Shown here piece after piece: positions 1 to 6,523 of a stretch of DNA of 16,735 nt. The DNA is taken from assembly GCA_023410295.1 (NCBI GenBank), contig JAEYPY010000275.1, forward strand, positions 1 through 16,735. Reading direction: 5' to 3'. The position numbers were made by a program, and so were the translations under genes. How positions within the stretch are numbered: the stretch's first letter is position 1; every line of letters begins with the position of its first letter. This DNA comes from Pseudomonadota bacterium (GTDB taxonomy: Bacteria; Pseudomonadota; Alphaproteobacteria; Caulobacterales; Aquidulcibacteraceae). The notes under the pieces are model-generated. The model searched no databases and was not told the origin of the DNA. It saw only the letters and a list, made by a program, of their open reading frames with translations.

Positions 1-915
1 GGCGAAAGCCGCGCGCGTCTGGCGCGCCGCGCCGCCGCTTCGCTCGGCTATAACGAAGCCATCACTTGGAGCTTCTGTTCGCGCGCGCAGGCGCAAGCCT
101 TCGGCGGCGGCGGCGAAGAGATGCTCGTCGCCAACCCGATCGCATCCGATCTCGATTGCATGCGCCCCACCGCGCTGCCGCAGCTCCTCTTTGCGGCGCA
201 GCGCAACGCCGATCGCGGCTTTGACGATGCGCGCCTGTTCGAAGCCGGGCCGGCCTACGCGAACACGACGGATGCCGGCCAGCAGCGTACGCTCGCCGCC
301 GTGTGGCGCGCGCGTCCGCCGCGTCATTGGCGCGCCGCGCCGCAGCCGGACATTTTCGACGTGAAGCGCGACGTGCTCTTCATTCTCGAAGCCATCGGCG
401 CGCCGGTCGCCTCGCTGCAAACCTTCAGCGACGCGCCCACGCATTGGCGCCCCGGCCGCACCGGCGCACTGAAGCTGGGGCCTAAGGTGATCGCCTATTA
501 CGGCGAGATCCATCCGCGCGCGCTGAAAGCGATCGGCGTTGAAGCGCCTGCGCTCGCGTTCGAAATCTTCCTCGACGCGCTGCCCGCACCGCGCGCCAAA
601 GGCCGCACCAAGCCGCCGCTCGAAAAGCTCGATTTGCAGCCGGTGACGCGCGACTTCGCATTCGTGGTCGATGACGGCGTCTCGGCGCAAGATGTCGTCC
701 GCGCCGCCATCGGCGCCGATAAGCAGCTGATCACCGACGTCAACCTGTTCGACGTCTATCGGGGCGAACGTATGGCGGCCGGCAAGAAGAGCCTCGCCAT
801 CGAAGTCACGCTGCAGCCACGCGAAAAAACGCTGACGGATGCCGAGATTGAAGCAGCCAGCGCGAAGGTTGTCAGCGCCGTGATGAAAGCGACGGGCGGG
901 ACGCTAAGGGGTTAG
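1..915 (+). CDS. pheT: Phenylalanine--tRNA ligase beta subunit, C-terminal part (5' end outside window)
   Basis: Beta subunit of the alpha2-beta2 phenylalanyl-tRNA synthetase, which charges tRNA-Phe in the cytoplasm. The reading frame is open from base 1, so about 304 C-terminal residues of a protein normally near 800 are visible. The first visible 65 residues include the synthetase-like core with the run NPIASDLDCMRPT, typical of PheT. The last 95 or so residues (from about base 620) form the FDX-ACB anticodon-binding domain, with LDLQPVTRDFAFVVDD and the closing pattern LTDAEIEAA. The ATG at 121 is internal, not a start. The TAG stop at 913-915 directly abuts the stop of the convergent small gene. 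A 9 bp hairpin 15 nt past the stop may end transcription. Identity is secure; pheS is presumably upstream, outside the window. Confidence 0.96.
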   Translation, partial: GESRARLARRAAASLGYNEAITWSFCSRAQAQAFGGGGEEMLVANPIASDLDCMRPTALPQLLFAAQRNADRGFDDARLFEAGPAYANTTDAGQQRTLAAVWRARPPRHWRAAPQPDIFDVKRDVLFILEAIGAPVASLQTFSDAPTHWRPGRTGALKLGPKVIAYYGEIHPRALKAIGVEAPALAFEIFLDALPAPRAKGRTKPPLEKLDLQPVTRDFAFVVDDGVSAQDVVRAAIGADKQLITDVNLFDVYRGERMAAGKKSLAIEVTLQPREKTLTDAEIEAASAKVVSAVMKATGGTLRG

Positions 916-1137
916 TTAGCTCTTGTCGACGGCGATACCTTCAAGCTGAGGGTATCGCCTCTCGATTGGGCGGATCAGTTGATGATCGCACTCTACCATC
1001 AGTGTTGCGATTGAACGTCTGAGCTCCTTGCGGTCAGTGTCGTCAGCGATGCCTTCGCTTAGCTTCGAGAGCACATTGAGACTGTTGGTGAGATTTCGAA
1101 GCTCTGACAGCAGCGCCCGGGCAAGAGATTCATCCAT
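916..1137 (-). CDS. Small hypothetical protein (73 aa), function unknown
   Basis: I do not recognise a named family. The protein is charged, predicted mainly helical, with no signal peptide or membrane segment. It begins MDESLARALLSELRNL and has a C-terminal IRPIERRYPQLE stretch. The ATG overlaps the end of the upstream patatin-like gene by 8 bp (ATGGATGA), an arrangement that supports translational coupling and makes the call more credible than its length alone would. Base composition is near 53% GC by eye, clearly lower than its neighbours, which suggests recent acquisition or a young gene. Its stop abuts the pheT stop, and a perfect 9 bp inverted repeat lies in its last codons. It may act with the lipoprotein gene, but that is only inferred from position. 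Confidence 0.6.
   Translation of the reverse strand: MDESLARALLSELRNLTNSLNVLSKLSEGIADDTDRKELRRSIATLMVECDHQLIRPIERRYPQLEGIAVDKS
931..959. terminator. Possible bidirectional terminator hairpin after pheT, inside the small minus-strand gene
   Basis: GGCGATACC (931-939) pairs perfectly with GGTATCGCC (951-959) around an 11 nt loop. It begins 15 nt after the pheT stop codon. No T-run follows on either strand, so a classic intrinsic terminator is not certain. It also lies in the last codons of the convergent small gene. Confidence 0.4.
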
Positions 1138-2467
1138 CGGCCCGTCTCCGATTGAAGCTAATGCGCGATAGCTCCCCCACGGCCGCGTTCCGCGCCACTA
1201 CACCGCGCCCCGCCGCTACCAGCGCATCCACCGTCTCACGCGGCAGCGAGAGTTCGGTCGGCGTATCGTAGAGCCCCTCGTACTCAGCGGGCATCATATC
1301 GCGGAAGCTCACGACATCCATCGATAGGCCGAAATCGTTGCACGCGTTCGCGCCTTGCGCGCAGCGATAGGCGCGCAGATCGCGCTCTAGCTCCGGCAGC
1401 GTTTCGCGCCACATATCGATCGCCGCGCGCTTGGCGACCTCGGTCGAGACATCGAGCGGCGCGTAGATCATCTCGCTGACGCCAATCGCATCGGCGCCCT
1501 CGCGCTGAAACGTGCGGTGGCGCACGTATTCGGCGTTCACGACGAGAAACAGCACGCGCCGCGCTTGCATCAGCTCGCTGTGCGTCAGCGGGAAGGGCGC
1601 GCCTTGGCCGACGCGCATCACCTGCATGCTGAGAAGGCCAAGATTGTCGGCAACGCCGCCATCGCTCAGATGCACGTAACGCTGCGCGGCGCTGGTATCG
1701 CCGCGATAATTCAAGAACGCCCGCGCCGTCTGGCGGACGTTCTCGGATGCCGCGCGATTGTCCAGCACACGCGCCGTCCACGCCGGCGGACCATCGCAGC
1801 GCGGCGCATAGCTTTCCGCCAGCACCGGCCGGAACGCCACCGGCACGGCCATTGACGCCGCCACGGCATCGGCGACCCGCACCTGGCGCACATCGCTGCA
1901 CAGCCCGTCGAAGAAAAACTGCGTGAAGGCGAAGGGCGAAGAATTGTAGAGATCGGTCGCGTTGAGCACGACGCGCGGCCCGGCGCCAAGATCGCCCAGC
2001 GTGGCGTCGCCATAGACGTTTTCGCCGAGCCAATCGCGCAAACGGCGCGGCCCGTTCATGCCGCCGCGTAGCGCCGCGGCGAGGCCAAGCGGCGACGCCG
2101 GCCCGCGCACGCGCCAGTCGCGCGCGAGATAAGCGGCGTCGAACGTATCGAGCCCCGCCTCGCCGTGCAGCGCGTAATAGGCCGCCAGCACCGAGCCGCC
2201 TGAGACCGAAGTGATGAGCGCGATGTGTTCGCTGAGCGGGCGCCCATCACGTCCTTGCGTTTCGCGCAATCCCTGCAGCACGCCCAAATGAAACGCCGCC
2301 GCCCGCGCGCCGCCGCCCGAAAGCGCGAGCACGATCAGGTCTTCGCCCACAGGCGCGCGCCCTTCGATGTCCGCGCGCAGGCCGCCGAGCGGTGCGTTGA
2401 TCGGCGCCGCCGGCGCTGTGGCGCAAGCGCCGAGCGCAAGCACTAAGACGAAAAGAAGCCCCCGCAT
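1130..2467 (-). CDS. Patatin-like phospholipase family lipoprotein
   Basis: Predicted acyl-lipid hydrolase anchored in the envelope. Residues 1-15 form a lipoprotein signal peptide ending in the lipobox LGAC (Cys15). The patatin fold follows: oxyanion loop GGGAR at 51-55, nucleophile elbow SVSGG with Ser89, and the catalytic Asp in DGG at 269-271 (VHLSDGGVADNLGL). The elbow has Ser in place of the first Gly of the usual GxSxG. With Ser-Asp dyad and oxyanion loop present the enzyme should be active; natural substrate unknown. The ATG at 2467 has GGGAG 7 nt upstream. The gene lies 46 bp downstream of the dipeptidase gene and overlaps the next small gene by 8 bp, so the three may be co-transcribed. 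Family is confident; lipase versus phospholipase activity is not resolved. Confidence 0.9.
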   Translation of the reverse strand: MRGLLFVLVLALGACATAPAAPINAPLGGLRADIEGRAPVGEDLIVLALSGGGARAAAFHLGVLQGLRETQGRDGRPLSEHIALITSVSGGSVLAAYYALHGEAGLDTFDAAYLARDWRVRGPASPLGLAAALRGGMNGPRRLRDWLGENVYGDATLGDLGAGPRVVLNATDLYNSSPFAFTQFFFDGLCSDVRQVRVADAVAASMAVPVAFRPVLAESYAPRCDGPPAWTARVLDNRAASENVRQTARAFLNYRGDTSAAQRYVHLSDGGVADNLGLLSMQVMRVGQGAPFPLTHSELMQARRVLFLVVNAEYVRHRTFQREGADAIGVSEMIYAPLDVSTEVAKRAAIDMWRETLPELERDLRAYRCAQGANACNDFGLSMDVVSFRDMMPAEYEGLYDTPTELSLPRETVDALVAAGRGVVARNAAVGELSRISFNRRRADG

Positions 2468-2474
2468 GGCGCCA

Positions 2475-2489
2475 CTCCCGCATGCGGAG
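2475..2489 (-). promoter_or_regulatory. Small hairpin covering the ribosome site of the patatin-like gene
   Basis: On the minus-strand RNA CTCCG pairs with CGGGAG (one bulged G) around CATG; the centre is the palindrome CCGCATGCGG (2478-2487). The GGGAG of the 3' arm is the Shine-Dalgarno for the ATG at 2467. The stem is short, so a chance match to a purine-rich site in GC-rich DNA is quite possible. Confidence 0.25.
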
Positions 2490-2513
2490 GGCGCGGAGGC
2501 AAGTCACATCGCG

Positions 2514-3740
2514 TTACGAGCGCGCCGCCACGCGTTCGGCTTGCCGCAACGCCCGCAGCACATTGCCGCCCGCGACGCCAGCGATCTCGCGATCGCTCCA
2601 GCCGCGCCGCATCAGCTCCACGAGCAGAGCAGGGTACGTCTCCACACCTTCAAGCCCCACCGGCAGGAACGGCACGCCGTCATAGTCCGAGCCAAGACCC
2701 ACATGCTCGCGCCCGGCGACGCGGCCGATATGTTCGATGTGATCGGCGATGACGCCAATGCCGATTTCCGGCCGCGGGTTGGCGTTTGCCCAGGCGGCAA
2801 GGCCATCGGCCACCGCTTGCGCATTGCCGGGATTGAGCGCCTTCAGCCGCGCATCTTCCGCCGCGCGCCGCGAACTCCACGTGCGCACCTCCTCCGAGGT
2901 GAAGCCCGGATAGAAGTTCACCATCACGACACCGCCATTCTCGCGCATGCGCGCCAGCACGTCGTCCGGAACGTTGCGCGGATGGGTCGTCAGCGCGTAG
3001 GCCGAGGAGTGCGAGAAGATGACCGGCGCGGTGCTGACATTCAGCGCATCGTGCATGGTCTCGGCCGAGACGTGTGAAAGATCGACCAGCATGCCGATCC
3101 GGTTCATCTCGCGGATCACCTCTTCGCCGAATGGCGAGAGGCCCCCATGGCGCGGCGCATCGGTGGCGCTGTCGGCCCACTCGGTGGTGAGGCCGTGCGT
3201 CAGCGTCATGTAGAGCACGCCAGCTTCGCGGAACTCGCGCAGCACAGCGAGATTGCCGGCGATGGCTTCGCCGCCCTCCATGCCGAACATCGAGGCGATC
3301 TTGCCGCGCCGATGGATGCGGACGATGTCGTCGGCGCTCTCGGCATATTCGAGCCGGTCGGAATAGCGCGCGATGATGCGACGCGTCAGATCGATCTGCT
3401 CCATCACCGCGACGGTCGCTTCCGCGCCGCGCATCGAGGCCGGCACATAGACCGACCAGAACTGGCCGCCCACGCGTCCCTGCCGCAGGCGCGCCATGTC
3501 GGTATGCAGCGGCGGCGTCAGCTGGCGTGTGTCGCTGTTGAGATCGACGCTGTCGAGATCGTGGTTGTGATCGTCGCGGATCGCCCACGGCAGATCGTTG
3601 TGGCCGTCGATCAGCGGCGTCGCCCTGAGGATGCGATCCACCCGCGACAGCTCGCGCGCCGTCGGCGCTGCGGTCTGAGCAGCGGCGACGGCAGGAAGCG
3701 CCGCAAGCGCGGCAGAGATCAGCAAACCTCGAAGCATCAT
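2514..3740 (-). CDS. Secreted membrane dipeptidase, peptidase family M19
   Basis: Zinc dipeptidase of the renal-dipeptidase type, expected to cleave dipeptides (D-residue-containing ones in some bacterial members) outside the cytoplasm. With the start at 3740, residues 1-22 form a signal peptide with an AAA-Q cleavage region. Binuclear zinc ligands of the family are in place: H47 and D49 (DGHNDLP), E155 (FGMEGGEA), H223 (DLSHVS), H244 (FSHSSAYAL), and D352 in GLGSDYDG. Start choice: ATGs at 3797, 3794, 3749 and 3740 are in frame. The one at 3740 has GGGGGA about 8-9 nt upstream and gives a compact signal peptide, whereas the extension from 3797 encodes an Arg-rich tail lying over a strong inverted repeat that looks like leader RNA. 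The start remains uncertain; the family does not. It is followed by the patatin gene 46 bp later. Confidence 0.92.
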   Translation of the reverse strand: MMLRGLLISAALAALPAVAAAQTAAPTARELSRVDRILRATPLIDGHNDLPWAIRDDHNHDLDSVDLNSDTRQLTPPLHTDMARLRQGRVGGQFWSVYVPASMRGAEATVAVMEQIDLTRRIIARYSDRLEYAESADDIVRIHRRGKIASMFGMEGGEAIAGNLAVLREFREAGVLYMTLTHGLTTEWADSATDAPRHGGLSPFGEEVIREMNRIGMLVDLSHVSAETMHDALNVSTAPVIFSHSSAYALTTHPRNVPDDVLARMRENGGVVMVNFYPGFTSEEVRTWSSRRAAEDARLKALNPGNAQAVADGLAAWANANPRPEIGIGVIADHIEHIGRVAGREHVGLGSDYDGVPFLPVGLEGVETYPALLVELMRRGWSDREIAGVAGGNVLRALRQAERVAARS

Positions 3741-3751
3741 GAGCACCATCC

Positions 3752-3783
3752 CCCGGGAGCGCCGCGTGCTGCGGCGTCCCGGG
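3752..3783 (-). promoter_or_regulatory. Strong imperfect hairpin immediately before the dipeptidase start
   Basis: CCCGGGA (3752-3758) pairs with TCCCGGG (3777-3783), and CGCCGC (3760-3765) with GCGGCG (3771-3776). There is one bulged base at 3759 and a 5 nt loop (3766-3770), so 13 base pairs in total. On the minus-strand RNA the 3' arm runs straight into GGGGGATG, touching the likely ribosome site for the start at 3740. It could be an RNA leader hairpin or a protein-binding palindrome. If translation really starts at 3797 it would instead be coding. Confidence 0.5.
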
Positions 3784-3839
3784 TTTGCGTGCATCATTTA
3801 TCCGTAGCGATCAATACGCGAGCGACGGCCTGAAGCGCC

Positions 3840-4361
3840 TCAAGGGACGTTCCAGGTATGCGAGGCGGTATTGTTGCCTTCATTCGTCTCGGCCACCGCC
3901 GAGCCGGCGTCGGCGACGTAGTCGAACTGATAGGCGCCGGTCGGCCAGCTGATGTCGTCCCAGAAGGTCAGCGTGTGATTGTAGACGTGCCCCGGCTGGA
4001 TCGCCGGCACGTTGACGACGAGACGGTTCGGATAGGCCGGGTTCTCGTACGCCGCGATCAGCGCCGCCGGCACATCGACACAGCCGCCTTCCTCGCCCGG
4101 CAAGTGGCAGTTCACCGTCACCACCGAAGGCGCGGAGGCGACGCTGCCGGCATTGCGTACGGAAACGACGCCATGCTCGATCCGCGACGGGATCGGGATG
4201 AGATCGGCCGCGCGCGCGGTGAGCCGGCCCGGCCCGGTGGGACGCACGGTCGGCGTCGGCGCCGTGATGGTCGGATTCGGTGTTTGAGTTTGCGCGGAAG
4301 CAGAGATGCCGGCGATGGTGATCAAGGCGGCGATGACGCCGGCGCATGTGGAACGTAACAT
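3840..4361 (-). CDS. Secreted CARDB-like domain protein (173 aa)
   Basis: Exported protein of unknown role with an Ig-like adhesion/CARDB-type beta-sandwich. Residues 1-23 form a Sec signal peptide cleaved near ASA-QT, followed by a Pro/Thr-rich linker (residues 25-45). The domain spans about 58-172 and ends in the characteristic VAETNEGNNTASHTW, the NNT turn found at the end of CARDB domains. Cys85 and Cys94 could form a disulfide. The ATG at 4361 is preceded by GGGAGGAA at good spacing, which settles the start. The longer open frame back to 4697 is non-coding. The gene stands alone downstream of a 406 bp gap, with the dipeptidase gene following about 100 bp later on the same strand. Such domains are found in cell-surface proteins; a binding partner is unknown. 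Confidence 0.82.
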   Translation of the reverse strand: MLRSTCAGVIAALITIAGISASAQTQTPNPTITAPTPTVRPTGPGRLTARAADLIPIPSRIEHGVVSVRNAGSVASAPSVVTVNCHLPGEEGGCVDVPAALIAAYENPAYPNRLVVNVPAIQPGHVYNHTLTFWDDISWPTGAYQFDYVADAGSAVAETNEGNNTASHTWNVP

Positions 4362-4422
4362 GGGTTCCTCCCAAGCTGGATGCCCTCGCGTTGAGCGTAG
4401 TGCGCGGCGCGATGCGCGCGCG

Positions 4423-4436
4423 GTGACCGCCGTCAC
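4423..4436. promoter_or_regulatory. Possible CRP/FNR-family operator upstream of the CARDB-like gene
   Basis: GTGA-CCGCCG-TCAC is a perfect dyad matching the core of the CRP-family consensus TGTGA-N6-TCACA, with G and G/C instead of the outer T and A. It lies 62 bp upstream of the ATG at 4361, a plausible operator position. No -35/-10 pair was convincing nearby. Confidence 0.3.
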
Positions 4437-4548
4437 GCGAAAGCGCGAGAAAATTCTCGTCACGCCGGAACGGCGCCCGCATAGCGACGTTTTTCCGGCG
4501 CGAGAGCGAAATCCCTCCCATCCACTTGCTTTCGCACCACAGCACCCA

Positions 4549-4580
4549 GAAAGCGGCCCGGCCCCAAGCGGGCCGCTTTC
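4549..4580. terminator. Perfect 12 bp stem-loop, likely bidirectional terminator
   Basis: GAAAGCGGCCCG (4549-4560) and CGGGCCGCTTTC (4569-4580) pair without mismatch around an 8 nt loop. The A/T bases at the outer ends give a short U-run on either strand. It probably ends transcription coming from the three-gene operon upstream (GNAT stop at 4768), leaving a long 3' UTR of almost 190 nt. Confidence 0.65.
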
Positions 4581-4767
4581 ACCGCGCGTAGCTGCCGCTT
4601 CAAAGTGCAGCGCCGCTAACTTGTGTTCGTGCGCGCGCGGCGAGCCTGTGAGTAAATGTGCGCATGCAAAGGCGCAGGCGTTTTCCGCGAGGCTCAATCA
4701 CATTCGCCGCTCTCTGGCTTGCCGCCTACGCTGGGTGGATGGCGCTCATGTTCACCGGCTGGCCCGG

Positions 4768-5472
4768 CTAGCCCCGTCGCTCCAGGTGCAGCAACGGGTA
4801 GGGCAGCCCGGCGCCATCCGTTTCCGAACGTCCGACGACAACAAAGCCAAGCCGCTCATAGAAGCGGCGCGCCTTCGCGTTCTGCTCGTTGACGTCGAGC
4901 TTCACCACCGGCGCACGCTTCAGCGCCTCGTCCATCAGCACGCGGCCAACGCCTTTGCCGAACCAGTCCGGATCAACAAACAGCGCCTCGATCGTGCCGT
5001 CCTCGCCGCCGAGAAAGCCAACCGGCTGGTCATTCACATCGGTGGCGAGCAGGAAGATCGTCGTTGGCAAATAAAAGTCGCGCACGACTTCGGAGAGCGT
5101 TTCCAAATGCTCCGGCGCCAGAAAATCATGCGTCGCTTCAACCGAGCGGCGCCAAACGCGGTGGAGTGCAGGAAGGTCGGCCGGTGTGGATGGGCGGAGA
5201 ATGGGACGCCAGTAAATCTGGACGTCGCACTCCAGCAGGAAGCCGAAATCCGGATGGCGAATGATCGTGCCCTCCGACATGATTTCAGACATCAGTTCGC
5301 CTTCGTTGGCGTCGCCGCCGCCGTTGAAGACAAAACGACGGCCAACCGCTGTTTCAGGCGTTAGTCCGAGCTTCGCGAGGTCGTCGATCGTTCCACGAGT
5401 CAGAAGGTAGCCGTGCTTCGTCATCCGACCGTTGAAGTCACAACAAATCTCAGGTGGTGGTTCAGAGCCCAT
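4768..5472 (-). CDS. YjaB-like GNAT N-acetyltransferase with extra N-terminal domain
   Basis: Residues 91-233 match the GNAT acetyltransferase YjaB of enterobacteria: W-x-x-SVEATHDFL (107-118), ALFVDPDW (163-170), acetyl-CoA loop FGKGVGR (171-177), NEQNAKARRFYERLGF (195-210) and GRSETDG. The acceptor substrate is unknown. Residues 17-88 form a separate compact region, with GRRFVFNGGGD and a GTIIRHPDFGFLLECD run, that is not part of any GNAT; it resembles small stand-alone alphaproteobacterial proteins but I cannot name it. The ATG at 5472 overlaps the CoA ester lyase stop by 11 bp and has GAAGG upstream. The ATG at 5424 (MTKHGYLL) is an alternative start with a weak ribosome site. Last gene of an operon with the CoA ester lyase and DUF2262 genes. 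Confidence 0.88.
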   Translation of the reverse strand: MGSEPPPEICCDFNGRMTKHGYLLTRGTIDDLAKLGLTPETAVGRRFVFNGGGDANEGELMSEIMSEGTIIRHPDFGFLLECDVQIYWRPILRPSTPADLPALHRVWRRSVEATHDFLAPEHLETLSEVVRDFYLPTTIFLLATDVNDQPVGFLGGEDGTIEALFVDPDWFGKGVGRVLMDEALKRAPVVKLDVNEQNAKARRFYERLGFVVVGRSETDGAGLPYPLLHLERRG

Positions 5473-6514
5473 AAGCCTTCGCCATCTCCGGCTCTTTCGC
5501 CGCCACCAGGCGCGCCAGATCGACGATCACTTTGGCCTGCTTCCAGGTCGCATCGTCCAGCATCTTGCCATCGACCAGCGCGACGCCCGTCCCATCCGGC
5601 ATCGCCTCGAGCATGCGCATGGCGAGCTTCACTTCCTCGACGTCCGGCGTGAACACCTTCTTGGCGATGGCGATCTGCGAAGGGTGCAGCGTCCAGGCGC
5701 CGACGCAGCCCATGAGATACGCGTTCCGGAATTGCTGTTCGCACGCCGCCGCGTCGGCGAAATCGCCGAACGGGCCGTACATCGGCTTCAGCCCGTGCAT
5801 CACACACGCATCGACCATTTTGGCGAAGGTGTAGTGCCAGAGATCCTGCTGCGCGCTCGCGCGTTCGTCGCCGTCTTCGCGCGGATCGGAGATGACGCGA
5901 TAGCCCGGATGGCCGCCGCCGACGCGTGTCGTCTTCATCTTGCGCGAAGCGGCGAGGTCCGCAGGCCCCAGGCAAATGCCGTGCATGCGTGGTGAAGCGC
6001 CAGCGATGGCCTCCACATTCGCCACGCCCTGCGCCGTCTCCAGGATCGCGTGCAACAGGATCGGCTTCTTCACGCCATGCTTGGCTTCGAGCAAAGCTAG
6101 CAGCTGATCCATGTAATGGATGTCCCACGGCCCTTCGACTTTCGGGACCATGATCACATCGAGCCGGTCGCCCAGTTCGCCCACCAGCGTCGTCACATCA
6201 TCCAGATGCCATGGCGAGTTCAGCGCATTGATGCGTGACCAGAAGCCGACGCCCGCCTTCGCGAAGTCGAAGCTCTTGCCCATCGCCACCGCGCCTGCGC
6301 GCGCGGCCTCCTTGGCGTCGGCCGGGATCGCGTCCTCCAAATTGGCGAGCACGACGTCGACCTGCGCGGCCAGCTCCGGCACTTTGGCGCGCAGCTTCTC
6401 CTGGTGCGGCGGCACGAAATGGATCATGCGCTCAAGCCGGACCGGCAGTTCGCGCAAAGGTTCAGGGGCGCCGGCGGCGAGCGATGCAAAGAAAGAACGA
6501 GGCGGTTTCATCAC
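5462..6514 (-). CDS. CoA ester lyase, malyl-CoA lyase / HpcH-HpaI-CitE superfamily
   Basis: TIM-barrel lyase of the CitE/malyl-CoA lyase group, which cleaves or forms C-C bonds in CoA thioesters such as L-malyl-CoA or beta-methylmalyl-CoA using Mg2+. Visible landmarks: NLEDAIP at 58-64 (acid residues E60, D61), SRIN at 93-96, IMVPKVEGP at 121-129, ETAQGVANVEAI at 159-170 (metal-ligand Glu159), GPADLAAS at 183-190, and GPFGDF in the second half, a sequence shared with Methylobacterium-type malyl-CoA lyases. Length 350 aa is slightly above the usual 320. The annotated start is GTG at 6514; ATG at 6511 is equally possible. It lies 9 nt after the DUF2262 gene and overlaps the GNAT gene. Substrate (malyl-CoA, citramalyl-CoA or a thioesterase variant) cannot be fixed from the sequence. 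Confidence 0.9.
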   Translation of the reverse strand: MMKPPRSFFASLAAGAPEPLRELPVRLERMIHFVPPHQEKLRAKVPELAAQVDVVLANLEDAIPADAKEAARAGAVAMGKSFDFAKAGVGFWSRINALNSPWHLDDVTTLVGELGDRLDVIMVPKVEGPWDIHYMDQLLALLEAKHGVKKPILLHAILETAQGVANVEAIAGASPRMHGICLGPADLAASRKMKTTRVGGGHPGYRVISDPREDGDERASAQQDLWHYTFAKMVDACVMHGLKPMYGPFGDFADAAACEQQFRNAYLMGCVGAWTLHPSQIAIAKKVFTPDVEEVKLAMRMLEAMPDGTGVALVDGKMLDDATWKQAKVIVDLARLVAAKEPEMAKAYGL

Positions 6515-6523
6515 CGCCGAGGG

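Larger units (their letters stand above)
4362..4767. other. 406 bp intergenic region without a recognisable gene
   Basis: Between the GNAT gene and the CARDB-like gene, both on the minus strand. It contains a perfect 12 bp hairpin (4549-4580), a 14 bp near-palindrome CGAGAAAATTCTCG (4446-4459), a GTGA-N6-TCAC dyad (4423-4436) and the CARDB gene's ribosome site. Long frames running through it are shadows. The 187 bp from 4581 to 4767 show no tRNA-like fold or convincing promoter by eye; a small RNA ending at the hairpin cannot be excluded. Confidence 0.6.

Noticed and set aside
3147..3833. Plus-strand frame opposite the dipeptidase gene
   Set aside because: His/Arg-rich shadow of a gene with intact catalytic residues on the minus strand.
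4362..4697. N-terminal extension of the CARDB-like frame
   Set aside because: It translates through the terminator hairpin and lacks protein-like sequence; the signal peptide and ribosome site at 4361 decide the start.
4581..4767. tRNA gene in the long intergenic gap
   Set aside because: No GTTCRANNC T-loop, acceptor stem or CCA-type pairing was found on either strand by eye.
4306..5364. Long plus-strand open frame (352 aa)
   Set aside because: It runs antisense through the YjaB-like gene and the intergenic hairpin, with Arg/His-rich low-quality sequence and no domain; typical shadow of a GC-rich gene.
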